From Neolecta irregularis DAH-3 (Eukaryota; Ascomycota; Neolectomycetes; Neolectales; Neolectaceae), in NCBI GenBank assembly GCA_001929475.1, contig LXFE01000122.1, positions 1-55,066 on the forward strand: a DNA stretch of 55,066 nt, in the 5' to 3' direction. How positions within the stretch are numbered: the stretch's first letter is position 1; the number at the start of each line of letters is the position of its first letter. The notes under the pieces are model-generated. The model was given only the letters and a program-made list of their open reading frames with translations, was not told the origin of the DNA and made no database searches. The position numbers and the translations under genes were made by a program. Below, in pieces: positions 43,845 to 54,893 of the stretch.

Positions 43845-44673
43845 ATTTTCAAAAGATGACCTTGAAGTAATTCACATTGCGCTTTATATGACAAAACTCG
43901 ACGAGGGATTTTAGAGGCACTTTGGCGGAGGTAGTCGAGTACCGAAGCTGGCATTGGCGAAAACGTCGGTGGTAATATTGATAAAATATGTTCCGCGCGA
44001 AATGTAAAGTACGCGCAGTCAGTCCATCCGCCCGTCGAAGAGATCTGAGCCGCCTGCCCCCCCCGTTTCTTTTCTACGTCTCATCAAAGGCAGACAGAAT
44101 CCCGGCCTTTCAGACAGTAGCAACCTGCGGGTGTCAAGCGCCCACGTATAGATTGATCGGCAACTTCTTCTTTTTACATCCGACCAATCAGTTATCCGGC
44201 AGTTCAGAAAGTGCGACCTGCTAGCTTGGCACACATAGGCAAATGTTGCTATTGGTCCAATTTTAAGCATTGATATCGATGGGCACGGTCACACATACAA
44301 AGCCATGACCCTGTACTATGCAATGGTAAAATTAACAGACTGTTCTGCAACAGCAGCCTACGTATTACGTTTCTTCATCAAGAACTATGTAGATGTGTTT
44401 CGCATTTCCAAAACACTGACGGCTTTCCTTTTTTTCCGAGACAGGAAGGATTAAATAATGAAAGCCGGATACGGTACTATTCTTGGCGACTTCTATAAAG
44501 TGGCTTGGTGCCACGAGGGAGAAATGTTTTACCCGACTCTCTTCACTAATTATTTCAAGTTCTTTTTCTGAAGTGTCCCCCCCTACAGCGGATTGTGTTA
44601 ACCAAAGTCTAAACGTTTATTCCACATTCCGTTTGCACTCACCTTACATTAAGCAGTCCATTTACCCTATTTT
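43845..44673. other. Long intergenic region, nothing recognised
   Basis: These 829 nt separate two divergent uncharacterised genes. There is a C8 run near 44058, two CCAAT-like motifs (GACCAATCAG near 44183 and the reverse near 44256) and several short open frames without protein-like character. I see no tRNA promoter boxes. It may hold a non-coding RNA or simply a large promoter. Confidence 0.3.
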
Positions 44674-46018
44674 ATGTTGCCTAAGCTCTTTTGGTCGATC
44701 CTGCTTCATCCCAATCTCCTTTGCGCTGCATCATATCTCGATAATTTCTCAAAAGTTCTAGATGCAAGCGAATTTTATGCTCAACATTTTGAGGACCATG
44801 GGGCTTTCCGCGTGAAATGTGTACAACAAACAAATATTTGTGCAGAGCAATGTTTTTTGGACAAGTATTTCTGTAATTCGTTCAGCGTAGTCTTACACGA
44901 CTCAACCTTGTATTGTCATCCATCCGAGATACAAGTCCGGGATATCACTTTGGATGATATGCCAACCAGTTATACTGTGATAACACTCTTTAAGTAAGCA
45001 TTTGTGACAGTACGGAAATTGATAATTTAGTATCAAGGAACCAAGAAATAAAGTTGTAGATGAGCTTTCTCGCAATGAAGGATCCATGGAAGAGTGGACC
45101 GATGAGATTATAAAGGGATATTCACTATCAGCACAGGAAAATTTCTGGAAACCTTTTTTGCTTGGCTGCAGGAACTCTGCATTGAATGGACCACCAGCAA
45201 GTGCAGTCGATTTTAAGGGATGGCTTGAGCGAAATGGTGTTCTCTCAGCTGCCCGTGATACAGGAGAGCCAAAGAACAAACGATTCAAACCCTCTCCGGA
45301 AGTAGCCCAAGAATACAAGACTTCGATCGCCGAAGAAATCAGCGTTGGCCTCAAATCATGGTCAGGTTATAGAGGGTCTTCAGATTTGTTTGACATAATG
45401 GCGCTGACTTTTCTCGATATATTCAGTCACAACATTGTTGGTCAAGCCTTCACTACTCTTTTTGATCCAATAAGGAAGTCTTTGTTTATCCATGGAGAAA
45501 ACCTTTACCTTTTAATCGTTTCAGATGGCAAAGGATATTACGTTATGATACACGATACTTCCGTTCAAAATTTCGCTCTAAATATCCCATCAATATATCA
45601 AACGGGTTTCAAACAGGGTATCCCGTACGAATCTGCGTGGGAAATGTTTGAAGGAGCTGTGCATATTCTAGACAACCAGGCGAAACTTACCAAACCTGTA
45701 ATACCACATCGGTTCAGTTTAGAGTACGATTATGGTAATAAGAAATCGGCGTTAGATGTTGTATTTCAGGCGACACATATTCTTCTGCAGCCTACAGGAT
45801 TCGGCGATGATGCAATCTATTCCAAAGACACTAGAAGCCGGAAATGTCTTAGCGACATGATGACATTAGTGCTCTCTCGAGTATATGGGAAGAACATGAG
45901 ATCCACTCTAGCTCAATCTCGATCATTGGAAAGCAAGGTGCGAAAGGATTTTAGAGAAAGCATGATTGATATTATTACTTTCCAGAGACCATCCTCCCAA
46001 ATAGGTAATGGGACCTAG
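44674..46018 (+). CDS. Predicted secreted protein, family not recognised
   Basis: Exons 44674-44993 and 45031-46018 give 435 residues. The start MLPKLFWSILLHPNLLCAASYLDN looks like a signal peptide. The next ~90 residues hold six cysteines (KCVQQTNICAEQCFLDKYFCNSF, then LYCHPSE), spaced like a small disulfide-bonded domain (PAN/apple-like, a guess from the C-x6-C-x3-C-x6-C pattern). The remaining ~310 residues are mixed alpha/beta with almost no cysteine. They carry several aromatic-rich segments (FWKPFLLGC, GKGYYVMIHD, FSLEYDYGNKK). No catalytic motif is apparent. The 37-nt intron has a TTGATAAT branch site. Confidence 0.6.
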
Positions 46019-46985
46019 ACGAGGTTTATTTTGGTATATTTTGTATGCATGTTCAGATTGGTTTTCTTTTTTCAGTGGGAGATTATTACTGGGTTATAAG
46101 ACCACTAGCTAATATCAGGCTATTGTGTTTAAATGCAATCAATCTACAGGGCAGGGAGGCGATCCAGAGTGAGGTGACGTTTCAATCATTCCTACAACGA
46201 TCATTTTGATTTTGGCAGACCATCATTACTTTCACCTTGGGATTTTGAATCCAACTATGGTTATTTCCATTGAATCTCTCCAGTGGTCTTTGTTCTGGGA
46301 ATTGATTTCCATTTCTTGCCAACATCACTTTAGAGATTTGGCATGGCCGCATGGATCATGAGAAATTGTTAAATTACCCTAGGTGATTATATGAATATGT
46401 GAAATATACTTATCTTTAGTCTTTACTCTTCTTTCTCCGTGTCCCTCCTCCTGTCTCACTGTTCCTGTAAGTCTGTGTTCAGTACACAAATCTTGTGTTA
46501 GGCGAACCCATACTATATAGGCTTACAGTAATCCGGCATCGCAAGCCTTGTCCCCTGACTGGAGTCCTTTACTACCACTACCGTTGTGCTCAAGGTTCTT
46601 CATTTTCTTGGAGTCGATGGTCTGCTTACTCCAGATATATTCGATATATTTATAACAGGATCATCTTGGAAAATTTCAGCACGGTGATATGCGTGCATAA
46701 TATTCAAATGCTGTTTCGTTTGATCAGGTAGGCAGAAATGCTCAATATCAAATGGAAATCCTTTAGAATTTAAAACACACAAACGAACTCCTAGTTCTGA
46801 AAATAACTGGTAAGATGACAAGCAGATCTGACAAAGCAGAGTAGGAGAATCCAAGCCATCTGCTGGCTAGAGTCTAGAAAGGACCTCCTTGACAATTGTG
46901 GCATGTGTGATATTCCTGGCGAAGAGGGTGTTGAGAACTAAACAATTATAGGATAATCTTAAATATCTGTTGGTTTAGTACACTG
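46019..46985. other. Unassigned region with a possible minus-strand gene
   Basis: These 967 nt lie between the secreted-protein gene and BUD13. On the minus strand 46854-46600 reads as 84 protein-like residues (ELGVRLCVLNSKGFPFDIEHFCLP...AYHRAEIFQDDPVI). Upstream, 46945-46880 reads LNTLFARNITHATIVKEVLSRL in another frame. These could be exons of one gene lying downstream of BUD13, possibly a HAD-like fold (SKGFPFDIEHFCLP and EIFQDD recall fungal RNA-repair-like HAD proteins), but I could not splice them together. The 46019-46480 part shows nothing. Confidence 0.3.
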
Positions 46986-48006
46986 TTACATATCCTCGGT
47001 AGACCATCCGTACGCCTACAATCAGTAGAGCTTGCGAAGAGAGAGAACATACCGCTTCTTCCCGAAGCTTTACTTCATTCTGCTTTGTGAAATATTGTTT
47101 TTCAAACCCATTTGAGCGATCTACGCCGTCCCAACGATACCCAGGCAAAACTCCAAACCGATTTGGCATAGAAGCGCCCTTGAATGTTGACTCTGTATTG
47201 GCCTTTCCGTCTTTGGTTTTGCCTTTGGTACTGAGAAATGAAGCGGCGGGATCATTCCAACGTTCTCGGGATTTAAGTTCTTCATTCATTACGATATCAT
47301 CTACTGTCCTGAATAATTAGACCCACGGTTTACTTTTGAATCATACCGAGCAAACGGCACGGCTTTGATCTCTTGAAGCTGCTTTCGCCGTTCTTCCTTC
47401 TCGCGCTGCTGAACCACACCCATTCCTAATTCTTTTTCCTTCTTTTTCCTGGCTTCTTCGGCTTCGAGTTTCTTTCTGGCTTCGGCTCTTTGAAGCGCAA
47501 CATCCACCCGTCGTCCCGTAGCATCACGATAAATGGTCTCCGCACCTCGTCCATTCATAGTCGGGTCCTCTTTCATATACCTCCTTCTATCCTCGTCTTG
47601 TTGTTGCGCTAGATTACGACTCACTTGTTCGGCTGTATGTAACCCCATAACAGTTCTCAATTCATCAGTATCTTGTCCAACGATCTCTGGTTGCTCGTCG
47701 TCGGCAATCTTTTGACTTTCTTGAACAGTTTCCCAATTCGAACGCTCCGCAGCGGCAAAGGATTTTGGGTTTGCCGAGTCTAAAGCATTCTCGACTACAA
47801 TGTTTAAAGTTTCATTCTTTGATTTGAAACTCACGAACTACTGCATCCTCCACATCGTCTTGACCTCCGCTATGAACGACCTCCCATCCCATAGCTTCAT
47901 TATCATCGATCCTCAGAGCACTTTCTTCTTCCTTCTTCCTCCGCTTTTTCTTCTTTGGATCGTCCTTTGTCAAATAATTCTTCGCTAGATAGTCCGCCAG
48001 AGACAT
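46986..48006 (-). CDS. BUD13: Pre-mRNA-splicing factor Bud13/Cwc26 (RES complex)
   Basis: Subunit of the RES (retention and splicing) complex, which binds the activated spliceosome and helps splice weak introns. Minus exons 48006-47835, 47794-47347, 47308-47053 and 47015-46986 give 301 residues. [13 protein letters not shown] at the start, [27 protein letters not shown], the charged helix [22 protein letters not shown], and the C-terminal block [11 protein letters not shown]...[26 protein letters not shown] are all diagnostic. It ends WSTEDM. Its own introns are GT-AG, 37-40 nt. The start is 120 bp from the divergent BCP1. Confidence 0.95.
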
Positions 48007-48126
48007 TTTGAAGGCGAAAGGGTATGTTTAGTTGACTATAACCTGAGTCACGGGATCTTCGCCAAGATTGTTCCTCGATAACAATACCGCCAAATAAAAT
48101 TTTACCCTTGGAGCTTGTGTCATTAT

Positions 48127-49082
48127 ATGGGGAAACGAAGACAGGAGGTGGGTCAGTCTCAGAATAGTAGTGAAGAGAGTGGGGATGATGGAAAAGAGAT
48201 GAACGTTGATGAAGTCGAAACTGTTAATATCGATTTCGAATTTTTCGACCCAGAGGAAATCGATTATCATGGAATTAAGAATCTTCTCAAACAGCTCTTA
48301 GGAGCTTACTCGGATCCGATAGATATTTCTGCGTTGACGGATCTGATAGTGAAAGATTCTCTCGGGTCTACTGTGAAAGTGGATGGAAAAGAGAGTGATC
48401 CATATGCATTTCTGACTGTACTAAGCTTACAGAAAAATTGGGTACGACAGCTACTTGCAAGAATAATTGTTCTCACAGAGATAGAATAATCCTGGAATTC
48501 AAAAACTCTCTCAATATCTTCTCGAAAAATCTAAAGCTGAAACAAACATCTATGGGAAGCTGTCACAGTTGATGACAGCAGATTCAAAGTTTCAACTCGG
48601 TCTGATTTTCACTGAACGTCTGATAAACATGCCTCATGAAGTTGCTCCGCCAATGTATAGAATGCTTGTGGAGGATATTAACAACATTGTGCAAGAGGCA
48701 TATCGCTTGGATTAACTCTCCTGATTTATTTAGGATGAACAATACAAATTTGACTATTACTTGATTATTTCAAAAGCCTATGTTGAAGTTGACATTGCCA
48801 AACCCGGGAAAAAGAAAAAGAAGACCAAGGTATATCTATCAATAAAAGTGATTTGCTTTGACATGTTAGACACAGAGTGAAAATGCAACAGGTTTCTTCC
48901 ATATGGAAGATGCTCTATTCCAGAAGAACTCAATTGCATCATTATTTTATCCTTGTACCATTTCTGGAAAAGACTCTGTCCTACAAGAAGTTGGGATTAA
49001 GCCTCAAGGCTGTCTAATATTGATAAAGAACGAAGAAATGTTGAAATGCATCACAGAGTTGCAAACTAAATGGAGTGTTTAG
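48127..49082 (+). CDS. BCP1: Bcp1 / BCCIP family protein
   Basis: Nuclear export factor and chaperone for ribosomal protein Rpl23 in yeast; homolog of human BCCIP. Exons 48127-48441, 48485-48697, 48734-48829 and 48870-49082 give 278 residues. An acidic N-terminus leads into VNIDFEFFDPEEIDYHGIKNLLKQLLG. The middle has SDPYAFLTVLSLQ, the core NMPHEVAPPMYRMLVEDI, and DYYLIISKAYVEVD followed by a poly-basic PGKKKKKTK. The end has FHMEDALFQKNSIASLFYP. Intron 2 (48698-48733) is GC-AG and is required because reading through hits TAA. Confidence 0.93.
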
Positions 49083-49205
49083 TACTCCAACAAACCTGTA
49101 TGCTCAGATAATGTATATTTAGCGCCGAAAAAGCAGAATACATGCAAAAGATAAACCCGCAAATAACCTGTGAGATGCAGAAGGATTACGAATAAATATG
49201 CAGTC

Positions 49206-51508
49206 TTACCCAACGACCCATGCTCCTACATTTCCATCTCTCCGGCCCTCAATCATATAGCCCTCCTTACAACGAACGCAATCAATGGCAACAATTGAGG
49301 GAGCTCCTTCTTCCTTTTCTATTCCTGGCCCAACCATCCAGTGTCGACCATCGGAGCGATCGTAAACCCTAACAACATCGGTTCCAGTTGCCGAAACTAC
49401 TCGGCGAGAATCGAAATGCAGTGACTCTACACCTTGATCATAGGTGAATGCGTCATATATAGTGCCCATGCGCAGATCCCATATCTTCTCATTAGCTTGT
49501 ATCATCTATTACACGTACCCGTATGCTCTTGTCTAGACTCCCAGTAATCATATGGATTTCGTCAAACTGCAGACAGGTAATGGGTCCAGTATGTCCGGCA
49601 AGCGTCCGATGGATTTGACCGCTTCGTACTATACATTCAGTGTCTTGACTTGCACTTTGTGCTTACAGTCCCATAAACGAACCATGCCGTCCGCAGTGCC
49701 GCTAGCGAGAGCGGCATCATAGCATTGAAGGGCAGCGACAAAAGGCGACTCGACACGTCTGCCTGCACCAAAACCAATCTGGCCAATCCTATCTTCACCA
49801 AGAGGACCTGCAGAAGACTGAGCAGCAGCCCAGAGCACGTCAAGAGTCTGAACACATCTCCCTGTAGATATATCCCATTGCCGAATCGTTTTGTCAGATG
49901 ATCCCGATACGAGCGTATCTTTATGAAAGTGAATAGCAGTGACTTCGTCAACATGAGATTTGAATTCGTAAAGACAGCAATCCTGAGTAGAGGCAGACCG
50001 ACTAGCATTGTAGGAAAGGTATGAGGAGTGACCACTCGTAACACTCGAACTATCTTCCTCGAAAGCTGAATCTGATTTGTTGATAAGATTGTGAATAGCG
50101 CTGGGGGGTGCAACAGGTCCTATGTCCATTGAGCTAATATCCCACAGACGTATTGAAGCATCTGCGGAGCCAGTCACAATGAAAGAATCCTCCATCTGTA
50201 AAGCTCTTACTGAAGCTAGATATTAGTTGAGTTTCGAATATCGTCCCAACCTTTGTGTCCTTCTAATTGGCCAATACATCTTCCTGCGCTAAGATTCCAA
50301 ACCCGTACGGTATCATCCATAGAAGAAGTAACCATGTAACCAAAAGGCGAATCAAAATCAATTGCTATAATAGAGTCCTCGTGCGTTTTCCAGGACTAAA
50401 TATGAAATCAGCTCAGTAGAAAAGAAACCCTCGTACGTTGAGTTTTGAACCAGCTTTAGAATGCTCATGCAAAACTGGTGCAGATTTCCTCCCTGAGAAG
50501 TAAGCAAGATAATTCAGTACCAGAGTTGTATATACGCAGAGCTCTCCGTTTACGAGCCTTTGAACTATTGCTCTTACAGTATATACTATCCGACATAAAA
50601 CCCATTGTAGAGTTTGCCGACTCCAGAGAGATTCCGGTTTCAACTTCAATCTTCTCAAGCTCTTCCAGTTCTTGTGCATCGGCAATCCTCATTTCGATGT
50701 CACGAAGTTGGGTTTCGAATTCATTTTCTGCGGTTTCAAATTTAGCCAGTCGTTCGAGAGCACTATTCCGTAGAGCGGTCAATACGTTGAGTTTGGCATC
50801 GACATCCTTAATTTCAGATAGCACCAATGCCTGAGCAGAGAATTAACGATGACAAGTCGAGTGTAACCACGTACCTTTCGTACACCTGCCACGTGAAGAT
50901 CATGCGATATGTGATCTTTTTCCTTGTAAAATTTCGTTATTTCCGAGTGCCTGCTTTGACCATTTGCTTTGGTAAATTGAGCTCTCTCTGTGATATACTA
51001 ACGTACCATTGGGACTCTGTAGATCTTGCGCTTCATTAAGTAATTTACCCATAGAAGAACGCGATTTTGGGGATCTGTACTTTTTTAATTCTTTAATTTC
51101 TGGGAAGGTTGCTTTAAATCCATCCAGAAGGGAATACTGTAGATCATCCACATCGGGAATATCGAACAAGAGGTCATCAGGAAGATAGGTAATTGCACGA
51201 AAGTTTATATCGCTGGGAGATAGGGTCGATCTGATGAGCTCCGTCGGGGAAGAAGCCGACAACATTCGTTTCTGAATCCCAGGTCTCTTAAGCTGTGGGG
51301 CTATCTGGGCCATGTGCTCGTGATATACTTTTGGAGCAATCTTTTTCGATATAGGTGCCAGCCAGGCTGAAGTTTGGGAAGACACCGTCTGTCCGAGAAA
51401 AGACAGGCCAAATTTTACCGCGGTAGTCGCTTTTTCGGCAGTTAAATTTACTGGGTTGTTGTCATCGAGCATAGAGGCGATTAATTCAGATCGGTTATGT
51501 GCAGACAT
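49206..51508 (-). CDS. MDV1: WD-repeat mitochondrial division protein Mdv1/Caf4
   Basis: Adaptor that links Fis1 to the dynamin Dnm1 in mitochondrial fission. Minus exons 51508-51007, 50966-50875, 50830-50536, 50492-50437, 50395-50251, 50215-49667, 49628-49519 and 49484-49206 give 675 residues. N-terminal extension with a Fis1-binding-type helical part, then a coiled coil ([22 protein letters not shown]...[20 protein letters not shown]). Then seven WD40 blades: [60 protein letters not shown] and others, with the fungal insert between blades 3 and 4. The end GAWVVG is followed at once by GTAAG, so a further small exon is possible. Seven introns, 34-44 nt. Confidence 0.92.
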
Positions 51509-52472
51509 TCAATTCGAGATGATACTGTGGACATCAAGTATATGCCGTCGAAAATGCAGTTTGCTCGATATTCCTCTGTACAGATATCGTTGTCGCTAGA
51601 TCTTGGTGTCGTGTCGTTTGGGCTCTGGTGTAAATGGCGGTTGCTTTAGTGGGCATTCGACATCTCGATTTTAATTCAGAACAAATTCGCATCCAACTAA
51701 ATTGCCAGAGACGTGACTCTAGCATGATTGTAAATGTTCCTGTATATTATCGACTTCTTGGCCTTGGTTTCGTCTTGTAATAGAAACAGATCTTGCCAAT
51801 TGCAACCTCGGTGACCGTTTGAAATTTGCCACCTATTCTGACAGTATGACACAAGGCTGGAATACAGATGTATATTGCTGATATCTATGCAAGATAGATT
51901 TATAGACTATTACAGCTACCGAGATCACTTAGTTCTCAGTCCGCGTCTTGGTCATTTGTACGACTTCCTCCATGACAACAAAGCTCATGTCGAAAGGTAA
52001 CTCTCATTTATCATCTGCTATCTTGACACTCAATCCTACGTTCCTCCTCGGAAGATTCGGATGGTCTTTGTTATCTTTTCTATCTCTCCCACTTCACTCC
52101 ATTCGTTATAGCCTTTTGTTCTTACATTGCTTTACTGGTCCTTTCGTTCCTTTCGTCCGTTATGCAATTCAGGGTTATACATCTCCTCAAAGATGGATGC
52201 GACTAAAATAAATTTCCGAGACATGTCCCAAGCCTGAGCAAGTTTAAGCATCTCTGATATTTCGGATGCTGTGATTTGAGCAAAGCAGCATAGTTCAAGT
52301 GTTTAATGTTGGAGGCAGTACACATTCTTCCAAGAATTTGTATGATAGGTTTATCCTCGTCATATATATTACGTGCATCAGACATCCAAAAATCCATTCC
52401 CAAATTACCTCCTCCCTACCAACTCGCGAATCTATTCCCGGATCTATTTAAGCGAGACGCTCGATAAATTCG
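51509..52472. other. Unassigned region with several protein-like open stretches
   Basis: These 964 nt lie between the MDV1 start and the GH15 start. On the minus strand 52396-52203 reads MDFWMSDARNIYDEDKPIIQ..., and an overlapping frame reads EMLKLAQAWDMSRKFILV and IFEEMYNPELHNG near 52230-52150. On the plus strand 51926-51996 reads RLGHLYDFLHDNKAHVER, ending at a good donor (GTAACT). Either strand could hold one short multi-exon gene. I could not build a model that keeps phase, so none is called. Confidence 0.3.
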
Positions 52473-54893
52473 ATGATTCTTACAGGGTCTTCTGGGAACT
52501 ACCGCAATTCTGTATGCGGTTATTTACCTATTGAGAACTACGGTTTAATCGGGAATCTCAGAACCGCCGCTCTGATTGGAATCGATGGATCTTGCGACTT
52601 TCTGTGTCTCCCCTATTTTAGTTCCCCTTCAGTATTCTGCAGATTGCTAGATAAAGAAAAGGGAGGTTACTTCAGTATCACACCGTTACATGAAACCACG
52701 TCGAAACAGCAGTATTTGCCATCAACTTGCATTCTCGCGACCAAATTCCTCAGCGAAGAAGGAGTATCGCAAATCACAGACTTCTTTCCTCGACCTGCGA
52801 AATGTGGAGAAACGTTATTCCCTTGGATGGTTCGGAGAGCCGAATGCATACGCGGTGATGTTACGCTCAAGGTTGAGATATTCCCTGCTTTCGATTACGC
52901 TCGTGCCAAGCATGATCTTACAATGTCGAATGGAAAGATTTTATTCTGGAGTGAAGATGCCCAAACAGGTCTAGAATTATCTTATTTAGCAGAGGACAAC
53001 GAGGAAGAGTGTAATCCCGAAGTCAATTTTGGTATGAGGCAATCCATGTCTTTAAATCAGCCTAAGACCTTGTAGAAGTTGTTTCCCAAAAAGGGCTTCT
53101 TAGTGCGGGTGCTATAGCCCATATTACTCTCACAGAAGGTCAAGCAGTAACATTTTCTATACGTATGTTCAACATCGTTTTGCGTCCTCATGTAAAGGTC
53201 AACTCCATACCCCGTCCAGTCAGCCAGAAGCGCATCTTTCTGAAAAATTAGTTCAAAAGCTACAAGCAGATACTCAAACCTACTGGGGGGCTTGGATTAT
53301 GAAATCAAACTACAGAGGCCGATGGCAAGAGTTCATCATTCGATCGGCATTGACGCTCAAACTTCTTACGTTCGAGCTCACTGGAGCAGTCATTGCATCA
53401 CCTACATTCTCGCTTCCTGAATCAGTATCAGGAGCTAGGAACTGGGATTATCGATATACTTGGATTCGAGATAGCGCTTTTACAGTTTATGCATTTCTCA
53501 GACTGGGATTTATCGAAGAAGCAGATGCTTATATGAAATGGATCGAAGGTCGTATGGAGCATCGGAACCCAGTTGGCGACGAACGCGGCCCTATTAACAT
53601 CATGTACACAGTATGGGGGACTTCAGATATCGAGGAACATGAGTTGAGTCACCTTGAGGGCTATAAGTCGAGTGCACCCGTAAGAATTGGAAATGGCGCT
53701 AGCGAGCATCTTCAGTTGGATATTTATGGGGAACTGATGGATGCCATCTATCTCTATCATCGAGTGTGTATCAGCAGTTAATCTCAATTCTAACTGACAA
53801 GCTCGGGCGTCCGATCAGTTATTCTATGTGGTGCCACGTTCGGGTTCTCTGTGATTGGTGCTTTCATTTGAGAGATGTATGAAGGCTAAATGCAACAGGG
53901 TTGTGGACAATTGGGGAAGAGGAGATATGTCTATTTGGGAAGTAAGGTCCCAAAAGATGGTGTGCCTTCCTCTGGTGAATGCTGACGGGTGACCCTAGAA
54001 GCAGTTTACGTATTCGAAAGTGATGCTGTGGGTAGCTCTCGATCGGGGTCTTCGACTTGCTGACAAGAGATCGTTCCCATGCCCACATCGTCATATGTAC
54101 GCTTGGTCGTGGATTTCTCTGACAGTAGATGGTTGAAGACGCGAGATACGATATATGAAGTTATAATGACAAAAGGCTGGAATGAGAAGATGAATGTGCA
54201 TCTTCTCATGCTATACTAAAGCTTACTTGCAGTGCTTCATACAAGCTTTCGAAGAGCCCGAGATTTTAGATTCTGCAGTTCTTAGTATATTCCTAGCCTT
54301 TATTCCGCTGATAGCAGTTATGCCGCTTGTCTTTTTCATTTCTCCCAATGATCCGCGGTTTGTCTCTACTATCAAGCAGATTTTAAAACCACCCGAGAAA
54401 GGCGGGTTGACTTCCAATGGCCTAGTATTCAGGTGTATGACACTAGATTGAGCAAAACCTTGACACAGCAGATAATCATTTGAGGGCCCATGACGGTGTG
54501 GGAGGAGGAGAAGGAAGTTTCTCGATGTGCACATTCTGGCTAGTCGAAGCTATGACCAGAGCAGGTCAATATGACCGGGAGATGCTTGCAGCCGCAGTTC
54601 GCATGTTTGAAGATATGGTATGATCAGCTGACTTTATTGTCGTTCATGATTAGTTGGGCTATGCGAATCATTTATTCTTATACAGTGAAGAGATTGCACG
54701 AAGTGGAGAAAGTTTAGGGAACTTTCCTCAAGCCTTGTGAGTTATACTTTTGCTTTTTTTTATCAGACTAATGGGTTTGCAGCACTCATATCGCGTGTAT
54801 TTCAAGTGAGAGTTCTTTCTGAATTATTGTCTAACAGAAACAGCGGCATTTAACCTTGATCGAGTGCTGAGTGGCATTCGACGAGCTGATTGA
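52473..54893 (+). CDS. Glycoside hydrolase family 15 enzyme (glucoamylase/trehalase-like)
   Basis: Exons 52473-53031, 53067-53162, 53198-53763, 53802-53857, 53899-53959, 53999-54096, 54129-54195, 54233-54284, 54318-54434, 54469-54617, 54654-54736, 54783-54805 and 54838-54893 give 660 residues. There is no signal peptide, so it is probably cytosolic. The N-terminal beta-sandwich begins [33 protein letters not shown], as in bacterial-type GH15 proteins. The (alpha/alpha)6 barrel shows [62 protein letters not shown], and the C-terminal [24 protein letters not shown] with the likely catalytic Glu. Twelve introns, crowded in the 3' half; one exon is 23 nt. Substrate (trehalose, starch fragments or other) is not deducible. 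Confidence 0.9.

Noticed and set aside
50493-50535. 28-nt intron in MDV1.
   Set aside because: A GTATAT donor upstream gives a 43-nt intron and the more typical ...[14 protein letters not shown] join.
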